Below, one piece after another: positions 55,180 through 64,000 of a stretch of DNA of 64,000 nucleotides. The DNA is from Thauera chlorobenzoica (GTDB lineage: Bacteria > Pseudomonadota > Gammaproteobacteria > Burkholderiales > Rhodocyclaceae). The stretch's first letter is position 1; every line of letters starts with the position of its first letter. The DNA is taken from the NCBI RefSeq assembly GCF_001922305.1, contig NZ_CP018839.1:62001-126000 (forward strand), read 5' to 3'. The position numbers and the translations under genes were made by a program. Under the pieces are notes generated by a model. It was not told the DNA's origin and ran no database searches. It saw nothing but the letters and a program-made list of their open reading frames with translations.

Positions 55180-56274
55180 ATGCACAGAGTCAGACTGAAT
55201 TACGTTCTCGGCGGCAGCGCCGGCACCGCGCCGATCCGCAACCCCCTGCTCGATCTGCTGCAGGCGGTGCGCGAGCAGGGTTCGATCTCGGCCGCGGCGC
55301 GCACGCTGGGGCTGTCCTACCGCCACGTCTGGGGCGAGCTCAAGCGCTGGGAAGGCGAACTCGGCCAGCCGCTGATCTTGTGGGAGAAGGGCCAGGCGGC
55401 GCGCTTGAGCGAGTTCGGCGCCAAGCTGCTGTGGGCCGAGCGCCAGGCTCAGGCGCGGCTGCTGCCGCAGATCGAGGCCCTGCGCGCCGACCTCGAACGC
55501 GCCTTCGCGGTGGCCTTCGACGATTCCGCGCACGTGCTGACCTTCTACGCCAGCCATGACGAGGGGCTCGCCGCACTGCGCGAGCACGCGCGCGGCGAGC
55601 GTCTGCACCTGGACATCCGCTTCACCGGCAGCGTCGATGCGATCCGCGCGCTCAACGAAGGGCGGTGCACGATGGCGGGCTTCCACACCCGGCTGGCGCC
55701 TGCACCCGACTCGCTGTCGCGGCGCACCTACAAGCCGCTGCTGCGCCCCGGCCAGCACAAGCTGATCGGCTTCGCGCGGCGCACCCAGGGGCTGATCGTG
55801 GCGCCGGGCAACCCGCTCGGCCTGCATTCGCTCGCCGATCTGGCCGCGCGCGAGGTGCGCTTCATCAACCGGGTGCGGGGGAGCGGCACCCGGGTGCTGC
55901 TCGACGAGCTGCTTGCCGAAGCCGGGATCGATCCTGCGGCGCTGCCGGGCTACGACCGCGAGGAACCGTCGCATGCCGCGATCGCCCAAGCGGTGGCGAG
56001 CGGCGACGCCGATGCCGGCCTCGGCATCGAGGCCAGCGCGCGTGCGCGCGGCCTGGGCTTCATCCCCCTGGCTGAGGAGAACTACTATCTCGCCTGCCTC
56101 AAGAGCAGCCTCGAGCAGCCCGCCACCCGCGCCCTGCTCGCCCTGCTCGCGACTCCCGCCTGGCAGCGCCGCCTCGCCGCCCTGCCCGGCTATGCGCCGA
56201 TGTCGAGTGGTGCGGTGCTGTCGATGAGCCGGGTGCTGCCGTGGTGGCGGTTCGCGCGGCGGGGGGCGGCATGA
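55180..56274 (+). CDS. ModE-like helix-turn-helix fused to a periplasmic-binding-protein-like domain
   Basis: This 364-aa protein has an N-terminal ModE-type winged helix (about 20-85; GSISAAARTLGLSYRHVWGE) and a C-terminal binding-protein-like domain (about 125-345; TFYASHDEGL, GFHTRLAP, GSGTRVLLDELL). There is no molybdate-binding TOBE domain. The binding domain resembles those that hold molybdate, tungstate or organic anions. It is divergent from fdhD and the padBCD-like operon, so it may control molybdoenzyme expression in response to metal or substrate. No signal peptide is present, as expected of a cytoplasmic regulator. Confidence 0.85.
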   Translation: MHRVRLNYVLGGSAGTAPIRNPLLDLLQAVREQGSISAAARTLGLSYRHVWGELKRWEGELGQPLILWEKGQAARLSEFGAKLLWAERQAQARLLPQIEALRADLERAFAVAFDDSAHVLTFYASHDEGLAALREHARGERLHLDIRFTGSVDAIRALNEGRCTMAGFHTRLAPAPDSLSRRTYKPLLRPGQHKLIGFARRTQGLIVAPGNPLGLHSLADLAAREVRFINRVRGSGTRVLLDELLAEAGIDPAALPGYDREEPSHAAIAQAVASGDADAGLGIEASARARGLGFIPLAEENYYLACLKSSLEQPATRALLALLATPAWQRRLAALPGYAPMSSGAVLSMSRVLPWWRFARRGAA

Positions 56275-56398
56275 GGCTTGTTCGATGGCCATTTGACGGC
56301 GAGCCGGCGCCGAGGGCCTGTGATGAGCCGGGCCGGCGAGGGGGGCGGGCGGGAACGCCTCCCCCGTGCAGCCGGCCGACCGTAGCGAAGGGATGACG

Positions 56399-57595
56399 AT
56401 GGACCTGGATTTCACTGCCGAAGAACGGGCGTTCCGCGCCGAAGTGCGCAGCTTCCTGCGCGATCACCTACCCGCCGCCGTGCGCCACAAAGTGCTCAAC
56501 GGCATCTGCCTCGAGCGCGAAGACTATCTCGCCTGGCAGCGCGTGCTCCATGCGCGCGGCTGGGGCGGGCCGTCGTGGCCGGTCGCGTTCGGCGGCACCG
56601 GCTGGGGCCCGGTGCGGCAGTACCTGTTCGACGACGCCTGCGCCGAAGCCGGCGCGCCGCGGCTGGTGCCGTTCGGGCTGAAAATGGTGGCGCCGGTGTT
56701 GATGGCGTTCGGCAGCGCGGCGCAGCAGCAGCGCTTCCTGCCGCCGATCCTGGCCGGCGAGGCGTGGTGGTGCCAGGGCTATTCCGAACCGGGTGCCGGC
56801 TCCGACCTCGCCGCGCTGCGGACGCGGGCGGTGCGCGACGGCGAGCATTACGTGGTCAATGGGCAGAAGACCTGGACCACTTTTGCCCACTACGCCGACT
56901 GGATGTTCTGCCTGGTGCGCACCGACCCCGCGGCCAAGCCCCAGCGTGGGATCTCCTTCCTGCTCATCGACATGAGCTCGCCCGGCATCCGCGTGCGCCC
57001 GATCCGCACCCTCGACGGCGCCCACGAGGTCAACGAAGTGTGGCTGGAAGGCGTCCGCGTGCCGGTGGCCAACCTTGTCGGCGAGGAAAACCGCGGCTGG
57101 ACCTACGCCAAGTTCCTCCTCGGCCACGAGCGCAGCAACATCGCCGGGATCGGCATCGCCCGCCGTGAACTGGCGCGGCTGAAGCGCATCGCCCGCAGCG
57201 AGACCGGCGACGGCCGTCCGCTGCTCGAGGCGCCGCTGTTCGCCGCTCGCGTCGCGCGCGTCGAAATCGAACTGATGGCGCTCGAGATCACCAACCTGCG
57301 CGTGCTCTCGGCCGAGGCCGAGCAGCGCGCGCCGGGAGTGGAAGCGTCGATCCTGAAGATCCGCGGCAGCGAGATCCAGCAGGAGATCTTCGCCCTGATG
57401 ACCGAGGCCCTCGGCCTCCAGGCGCTGCCCTACGACCGCGAGGCGATGGCAGCCGGCTACGCGGGCGACTGCCCGCTGCCGGTCCATGCGCGCACCCCGA
57501 CCTCGCAGTACCTGAACATGCGCAAACTGTCGATCTACGGCGGCTCGAACGAGATCCAGCGCAACATCATCGCCCGCAGCATGCTGGGCCTGTAA
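56399..57595 (+). CDS. Acyl-CoA dehydrogenase, large-subunit type (PimC-like)
   Basis: This 398-aa acyl-CoA dehydrogenase has the family motifs CQGYSEPGAGSDLAALRTRA (about 124-143) and YGGSNEIQRNIIARSMLGL at the C-terminus. It resembles the catalytic partner in heteromeric enzymes such as PimC/PimD or FadE pairs. The small-subunit-type gene follows after 11 bp, so the two should form one complex. ATG 56399 has GAAGGGA upstream; 56393 is an alternative. The acyl-CoA substrate (pimeloyl, side-chain or aromatic) is not determined. Confidence 0.88.
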   Translation: MDLDFTAEERAFRAEVRSFLRDHLPAAVRHKVLNGICLEREDYLAWQRVLHARGWGGPSWPVAFGGTGWGPVRQYLFDDACAEAGAPRLVPFGLKMVAPVLMAFGSAAQQQRFLPPILAGEAWWCQGYSEPGAGSDLAALRTRAVRDGEHYVVNGQKTWTTFAHYADWMFCLVRTDPAAKPQRGISFLLIDMSSPGIRVRPIRTLDGAHEVNEVWLEGVRVPVANLVGEENRGWTYAKFLLGHERSNIAGIGIARRELARLKRIARSETGDGRPLLEAPLFAARVARVEIELMALEITNLRVLSAEAEQRAPGVEASILKIRGSEIQQEIFALMTEALGLQALPYDREAMAAGYAGDCPLPVHARTPTSQYLNMRKLSIYGGSNEIQRNIIARSMLGL

Positions 57596-57606
57596 GGAGT
57601 GAGGCG

Positions 57607-58788
57607 ATGGACTTTTCCTTCACCGACGAACAGTTGCTGCTGCGCGACACCGCGGCGCGCTTCATTGCCCGCGAGTACGGCTTCGACACCCGGCGCGCGA
57701 TCCTGGGCGGCGCTGGCGGCGAGCGCGGCGCACGGGAGGCCGGCCTCTGGCGCACGCTGGCCGAGCTGGGGCTGCTGGCGTTGCGGGTGCCGGAGGAAGA
57801 CGGCGGCGTGGGTGGCGACGCGGTCGACACCTTGCTGGTGATGTCCGCCTTCGGCAAGGGCCTGTTCGCCGAGCCCTATCTGGCGAGCGCGGTGCTGGCA
57901 ACGGAGGCGATCGTCCGCCTCGGCTCCCCCGCCCAGCGCCGCCGCTGGCTGCGGCCGATGGCGGCGGGCACGCTGATCGCCGCCTTCGCCCACGATGAGC
58001 GCGGCACCCGCGGCGATGCCCTGGCGCTGGCGACGCGCGCGACCCGGGTCGGCGCCGGCTACCTGCTCGAGGGCCGCAAGACGGCGGTCGAGCACGGCGC
58101 GCGCGCCGATCTGCTGCTGGTGTCGGCGCGCACCGACGGCGGCGGGGTGGCGCTGTTCGCTCTCGGGCGCGATGTGCCCGGCCTGCGCCTGGCGGCGTAC
58201 CCGACGGTCGATGGGGGTGGGGCGGCGGATCTGTTCCTCGAACAGGTCTACCTGCCCGCGTCGGCCCGTCTTGGTGCGGACGGCGAAGCGGGCGGTGGCG
58301 AGGGGAAGGACGAAGGGAGGGGCGAGGGCGATGCCGCCGAAGCCCTGCTCGCGGTGCTCGACAGCGGGCTGGCGGCGGTGTGCGGGGAGGCGGTCGGGGT
58401 GCTCGAGCGCAGCCTCGAGGCGACCGTCGAATACACCCGCGCGCGCACCCAGTTCGGCGCGCCGATTGCCACCTTCCAGGTCCTGCAGCACCGCATCGCG
58501 GATATGCTGATCCACCTCGAGCAGGCGCGTTCGATGGCCTACCTCGCCGCTGCGCGCGCGGGTGCCGGGACGGCGGCGGAGCGGGCGCGGGCGATGTCGG
58601 CGGCCAAGGTGGTGGTGGGCGAGGCCTGCCGCTTCGTCGGCGAGCAGGCGGTCCAGCTCCACGGCGGAATGGGGATGACCGAGGAGCTCGACATCGCCCA
58701 CGGCTTCCGCCGCCTGTTCGCGATCGAGAAGCGCTTCGGCTCGACCCAGGACCACCTCGCGCGCTTTGCCCGCCTGCTCGCGGCCTGA
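57607..58788 (+). CDS. Acyl-CoA dehydrogenase, small-subunit type (PimD-like)
   Basis: This 393-aa acyl-CoA dehydrogenase has degenerate substrate-loop motifs (AFAHDERGTRGD in place of the usual GSD stretch) but an intact C-terminal part (VQLHGGMGMTEELDIAH). Residues about 220-245 are a Gly/Glu/Asp-rich insert (GEAGGGEGKDEGRGEGD) not found in the partner. It is encoded 11 bp after the large-subunit-type gene. This kind of pair forms heterotetramers in which each subunit completes the other's active site. Confidence 0.87.
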   Translation: MDFSFTDEQLLLRDTAARFIAREYGFDTRRAILGGAGGERGAREAGLWRTLAELGLLALRVPEEDGGVGGDAVDTLLVMSAFGKGLFAEPYLASAVLATEAIVRLGSPAQRRRWLRPMAAGTLIAAFAHDERGTRGDALALATRATRVGAGYLLEGRKTAVEHGARADLLLVSARTDGGGVALFALGRDVPGLRLAAYPTVDGGGAADLFLEQVYLPASARLGADGEAGGGEGKDEGRGEGDAAEALLAVLDSGLAAVCGEAVGVLERSLEATVEYTRARTQFGAPIATFQVLQHRIADMLIHLEQARSMAYLAAARAGAGTAAERARAMSAAKVVVGEACRFVGEQAVQLHGGMGMTEELDIAHGFRRLFAIEKRFGSTQDHLARFARLLAA

Positions 58789-58867
58789 GCAAGGCCGCCG
58801 GCGGGCGCGGGGAGGGAATCGGAAAAGGGGGTTCGGGAAAGGGGGATGCGGGCGAACGGGGGGACGC

Positions 58868-60082
58868 TCAGGCCGGCGCCAGGCGGCGCGTCACCTTCGC
58901 CTCGCGGATCGGCAGGTTGACCAGCGCGGCCATGCCCGCGAGCGCGATGTCGGCGTACCACATCCAGCTGAAATCGCCGAACTCGACGAGCGCGAGGCCG
59001 CCGAGCCAGGCGCCGAGGAAGCCGCCGATCTGGTGCGACAGCAGGGTGAGGCCGAACAGGGTGCCGAGGTAGCGCACGCCGAACAGCTTGCCGACGATCG
59101 CCGCGGTCGGCGGCACGGTCGCCAGCCAGGTGAAGCCGAGGCCGGCGGCGAACAGGTAGAAGGTCCATTCGGTGCGCGGCATCATCAGGTAGGCGGCGAC
59201 CAGCAGCGCGCGTGAAGCGTACATCGCGGCGAGGATGTGCTTGCTGCGATAGCGCGACACGCAGGCCCCGGCGTAGAGGCTGCCGGCGATGTTGGCCAGG
59301 CCGATGATCGCCAGCGACCAGCTCGCCACCGTGGGCGGCAGGCCGCACAGCTCGACTTCGCCCGGCAGGTGGGTGACGAGGAAGGCGATGTGAAAGCCGC
59401 AGGTGAAAAAGCCCAGGTGCAGCAGGCGGTAGCTGCGGTCCTTGAGCGCGTCGCCGATTGCCCGCAGCACGCCGTGGTCGGCCTCGGCGTGCACCACCGG
59501 GGGAGCGCCGGCGCGCGTCAGGCGGCCGATCAGCGGCAGCGCGGCCAGCGTCATCAGCGCCATCGCCCACATCGCCCCCATCCAGCCCACGCTCTGGATC
59601 AGCTTCTGCAGGATCGGGGCGAACAGGAACTGGCCGAAGGAGCCGCCGGCGTTGATCACGCCCGAGGCGGTGCCGCGCGCTTCGAGCGGAATGCGCTGGG
59701 CGGCGGCGCCGATCAGCACCGAGAAGCTGGCCGCGCCGGAACCCATCGCCGTCAGCAGCCCGATCGTCAGCACGAGGCCGAAGGTGGAGTCCATGAACGG
59801 GGTGATCGCACTGCCGAGCGCGAGCAGCAGCAGCGCGCCGACCAGCACCGGGCGGGCGCCGTAGCGGTCGGCGACGGCGCCCGCCACCGGCTGGATCGCC
59901 CCCCAGACGAACTGGGCCACCGCCATCGCCAGGCTGATGGTGGCGATCCCGAGCCCGGTGGCGGTGTTGAGCGGGCCGACGAAGAGACCCATCGACTGGC
60001 GCGCGCCCATCGTCACCAGCAGGATGCCGGCCGCGGCGAGGGTGGTCAGGAGGACGTCACGGGAGTCGAGCGAACGGAACAT
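58868..60082 (-). CDS. Major facilitator superfamily transporter
   Basis: This 404-aa protein has twelve hydrophobic segments in two halves, an MFS-type loop (GAVADRYGARPVLVGA, between helices 2 and 3) and a central polar loop (about 205-225). It resembles Oxl/OFA-like and aromatic-acid-type exporters without clear assignment. ATG 60082 is preceded by GGATGCC. It is convergent with the acyl-CoA dehydrogenase pair, 79 bp away, so a shared substrate is possible but not shown. Confidence 0.85.
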   Translation of the reverse strand: MFRSLDSRDVLLTTLAAAGILLVTMGARQSMGLFVGPLNTATGLGIATISLAMAVAQFVWGAIQPVAGAVADRYGARPVLVGALLLLALGSAITPFMDSTFGLVLTIGLLTAMGSGAASFSVLIGAAAQRIPLEARGTASGVINAGGSFGQFLFAPILQKLIQSVGWMGAMWAMALMTLAALPLIGRLTRAGAPPVVHAEADHGVLRAIGDALKDRSYRLLHLGFFTCGFHIAFLVTHLPGEVELCGLPPTVASWSLAIIGLANIAGSLYAGACVSRYRSKHILAAMYASRALLVAAYLMMPRTEWTFYLFAAGLGFTWLATVPPTAAIVGKLFGVRYLGTLFGLTLLSHQIGGFLGAWLGGLALVEFGDFSWMWYADIALAGMAALVNLPIREAKVTRRLAPA

Positions 60083-60449
60083 GGGGAGGCATCCGGAGCC
60101 GCGGTCGGCATTGAAGTTTCGGCCCGCACTATAGTGGCCGGGCGCGTCGCCGGATAGCCCCGGCGGGTCCCGCTTGCAGGCCAGGGCAGCGAGCCGCGCC
60201 GCGCGTGCGGGCGTCGCCGGTACGCAAGCGCCGGGCGGAACCGCCGTGCCGCTCCCGCCCGCGGCCGGCACGGGCGCCGATATGGCCCCGGCGGCCGTCC
60301 ATAGGACTCTTCACGGAGTCCTCGATAGAAAGATAAACCAATGTTTCAGCATGATTATTTCGTGAAACACGGGGCTCGCGGACTAGGCTTCGGGCGCGCT
60401 TCGGCGTAGAATCGCGCCCCTTCTCCACCAGGTTTCCGGCGCGGCGCGC
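60083..60449 (+). other. Intergenic region ahead of mnmG with parS-like half-sites
   Basis: This 367-bp region separates the divergent MFS and mnmG genes. It holds a small hairpin (GGACTC/GAGTCC, 60304-60309 and 60316-60321) and an AT-rich stretch with a split palindrome at 60342-60369 (listed separately). No coding frame is convincing. It probably contains the promoters of both genes. Confidence 0.5.
60342..60369 (+). promoter_or_regulatory. Split palindrome resembling separated parS half-sites
   Basis: TGTTTCAG (60342-60349) and GTGAAACA (60362-60369) match the two halves of the chromosomal parS consensus TGTTTCACGTGAAACA (one mismatch in the left half) but are 12 bp apart instead of adjacent. 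ParB is encoded 3.6 kb downstream. Confidence 0.45.
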
Positions 60450-62380
<1,931 letters not shown>

Positions 62381-62384
<4 letters not shown>

Positions 62385-63037
62385 GCGGACGTCTCGCCCC
62401 CTGCGCCGCCCAGCTCGCCGAGGGCATCGCCGGACTCGGCCTCGTGCTCGCGCAGGAGACCGTCGACCGCCTGCTCGCTTTCGGCGAGCTGCTGCTGAAG
62501 TGGAACAGGGTCTACAACCTCACCGCGATCCGTAGTCCGCAGGAGCTCGTCACCCACCACCTGCTCGACGCGCTCGCGGTGCTGCCGCACCTGGCGGCGG
62601 TGAATCGGCTCGCCGACATCGGCTCCGGCGGCGGCCTGCCCGGCGTGGTGCTGGCGATCGTGCGCCCCGGCCTGATCGTGACCTCGATCGAGGCCGTGGG
62701 CAAGAAGGCGAGCTTCCAGCAGCAGGCGAAGATCGAGCTCGGTCTGGGCAACTTCGGCGTGCTGCACCGGCGCGTCGAGCAGGTGCGGGGCGATGCGCTG
62801 CCCGGCGGCGCGGCCGACGGGGTGATCTCGCGCGCGTTCTCCAGCCTGGGCGATTTCGTCGCCCTCTCCGGCCACCTCGTCGCCGAGGGCGGCGCGCTGT
62901 ACGCGATGAAGGGGCTGCGCCCGGACGCCGAGATCGCCGCCCTGCCCGCGGGGTGGACGGTGAGCGCGATCCAGCCGCTGGAAGTGCCCGGCCTCGGTGC
63001 CGAGCGTCATCTGCTGGTCATCCGCCGCGCGCCATGA
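62381..63037 (+). CDS. rsmG: 16S rRNA (guanine-N7) methyltransferase RsmG
   Basis: This 218-aa methyltransferase has the S-adenosylmethionine motif [16 protein letters not shown] (about 86-101) and the family signature [12 protein letters not shown] before it. It methylates G527 of 16S rRNA. Its ATG overlaps the mnmG stop (ATGA), giving translational coupling. Confidence 0.96.
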
Positions 63038-63151
63038 TGGGGGGCGGAAGCGATCGCCCCACGGCGCCCCGCGCAGGCCGCGCCATCGACATCCGCTGCG
63101 GCCTTCGCGGCCGCCGTCCAACCCTTGCCAACGGAATAGCCTGAATCGATC

Positions 63152-63922
63152 ATGGCCAAGATCTTCTGTGTCGCCAACCAGAAAGGCGGAGTGGGCAAAA
63201 CCACCACCTGCGTCAACCTCGCCGCCGCGCTGCACCGTGCCGGCCAGCGCACCCTGCTGATCGACCTCGATCCGCAGGGCAACGCGACGATGGGCAGCGG
63301 GATCGACAAGCGCGGCCTGAAGGATTCGGTCTACCCGCTGCTGGTCGGCCTAGTCGATCTCGCCGGCGCGCGGGTGAGCTCGCCTTCGGGGGGCTACGAC
63401 GTGCTCCCGGCCAACCGCGACCTTGCCGGCGCCGAAGTCGAGCTGGTCAACCTCGAGCAGCGTGAAAAACGCCTGCGCAACGCCCTCGCCGCCTTCCACG
63501 ACGAGTACGACTTCGTCCTCATCGACTGCCCGCCGTCGCTGTCGATGCTGACCCTCAACGGCCTGTGCTGTGCCCATGGCGTCATCATTCCGATGCAGTG
63601 CGAGTATTACGCGCTGGAGGGGCTGTCCGATCTGGTCAACACGATCAAGAAGGTGCACGCCAACCTCAACCGCGAGCTCAAGATCATCGGCCTGCTGCGG
63701 GTGATGTTCGACCCCCGGGTGACCCTGCAGCAGCAGGTCTCGGCCCAGCTCGAAAGCCACTTCGGCGACAAGGTGTTCCGCGCCATCGTGCCGCGCAACG
63801 TGCGCCTGGCCGAAGCGCCCAGCCACGGCATGCCCGGGGTGGTGTTCGACAAGGCGTCGAAGGGGGCGCAGGCCTACATGGCTTTCGCCCACGAGATGAT
63901 CGAGCGCGCGAAAACCTTCTGA
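63152..63922 (+). CDS. parA: Chromosome-partitioning ATPase ParA (Soj)
   Basis: This 256-aa protein has the deviant Walker A KGGVGKTTT (11-19) and DLDPQGNAT and LIDCPPSLS. It forms the ATP-driven partner of ParB in chromosome segregation. It follows rsmG after 114 bp and parB starts 14 bp after its stop. Confidence 0.96.
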   Translation: MAKIFCVANQKGGVGKTTTCVNLAAALHRAGQRTLLIDLDPQGNATMGSGIDKRGLKDSVYPLLVGLVDLAGARVSSPSGGYDVLPANRDLAGAEVELVNLEQREKRLRNALAAFHDEYDFVLIDCPPSLSMLTLNGLCCAHGVIIPMQCEYYALEGLSDLVNTIKKVHANLNRELKIIGLLRVMFDPRVTLQQQVSAQLESHFGDKVFRAIVPRNVRLAEAPSHGMPGVVFDKASKGAQAYMAFAHEMIERAKTF

Positions 63923-63936
63923 AGCCGGACAAGATC

Positions 63937-64000
63937 ATGAACAAACCCAGACTCAAGGGCCTCGGCCGCGGACTCGATGCGCTGCTCGCGGCCAACCACG
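63937..64000 (+). CDS. parB: Chromosome-partitioning protein ParB, 5' end only
   Basis: The first 21 codons are visible (MNKPRLKGLGRGLDALLAAN), matching the ParB/Spo0J start KGLGRGLDALL. The gene runs off the right end of the window. Its partner parA is directly upstream. Confidence 0.92.
   Translation, partial: MNKPRLKGLGRGLDALLAANH

Noticed and set aside
60342..60369. Calling this a genuine parS site
   Set aside because: The half-sites are separated by 12 bp and the left half has a mismatch; a true site should be a continuous 16-bp palindrome. It is kept only as a candidate palindrome.

Overview
The window is GC-rich, densely coded chromosomal DNA from a betaproteobacterium. The gene set (mnmG-rsmG-parA-parB, def-fmt-htpX, lysM-dprA-smg-topB, adjacent oxyR and dps) together with a molybdenum enzyme resembling phenylacetyl-CoA:acceptor oxidoreductase points to the Rhodocyclales, near Thauera, Aromatoleum or Azoarcus. 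This placement comes from gene content and protein resemblance; no database search was run. No tRNA, rRNA, CRISPR array, insertion sequence or prophage was seen.

Layout. (1) 1-2949 is a compact metal-handling block: a His-rich exported protein (cut by the window edge), a HupE/UreJ-type permease, a membrane-anchored protein and an EamA transporter with a long His tail. (2) 3252-9158 is a giant protein made of two UvrA copies, with four ATPase sites and with palindromic repeats read in frame. (3) 9276-12091 holds cytochrome b561, cytochrome c' and a DegP-type protease. (4) 12342-13906 is the oxidative-stress pair oxyR and dps. (5) 14028-16294 is an Lrp-type regulator divergent from a phenylpyruvate/indolepyruvate decarboxylase, with three phased inverted repeats between them. 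(6) 16355-24435 is two divergent housekeeping groups: lysM-dprA-smg-topB leftward and def-fmt-htpX rightward. (7) 24617-38378 holds thiol peroxidase, a B12/radical-SAM protein, a LEA14-like lipoprotein, a UvrD-like helicase, an ABC exporter, an SbcCD-like pair and a frameshifted DUF6351-like gene. (8) 38396-44042 is aromatic and acyl-CoA catabolism: a MarR regulator, a DUF2783 protein, an FAD monooxygenase, a mandelate-dehydrogenase-like enzyme and an AidB-like acyl-CoA dehydrogenase. (9) 44189-48439 holds an exported ATP-dependent DNA ligase, leuA with a divergent Lrp regulator, and an orphan TupA-type tungstate-binding protein. (10) 48712-56274 is the padBCD-like molybdoenzyme operon with fdhD, flanked by a PaaX-type and a ModE-like regulator. 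(11) 56399-60082 is a heteromeric acyl-CoA dehydrogenase pair and an MFS transporter. (12) 60450-64000 is mnmG-rsmG-parA-parB, a block that usually lies near the chromosome origin.

How they fit together. The decarboxylase at 14666 and the PadBCD-like enzyme at 49707-54003 would be two steps of anaerobic phenylalanine breakdown (phenylpyruvate to phenylacetaldehyde; phenylacetyl-CoA to phenylglyoxylate). A mandelate-dehydrogenase-like enzyme would make the same phenylglyoxylate. FdhD, the ModE-like regulator and the orphan TupA all concern molybdenum or tungsten supply or sensing, and they sit around that enzyme. DprA and the exported DNA ligase are both compatible with natural DNA uptake. The most unusual sequence-level observations are the in-frame palindromic repeats and paired DnaA-box sequences inside the double UvrA gene, the phased operator arrays, the 7-bp duplication that breaks the DUF6351-like gene, and the split parS-like palindrome ahead of mnmG.
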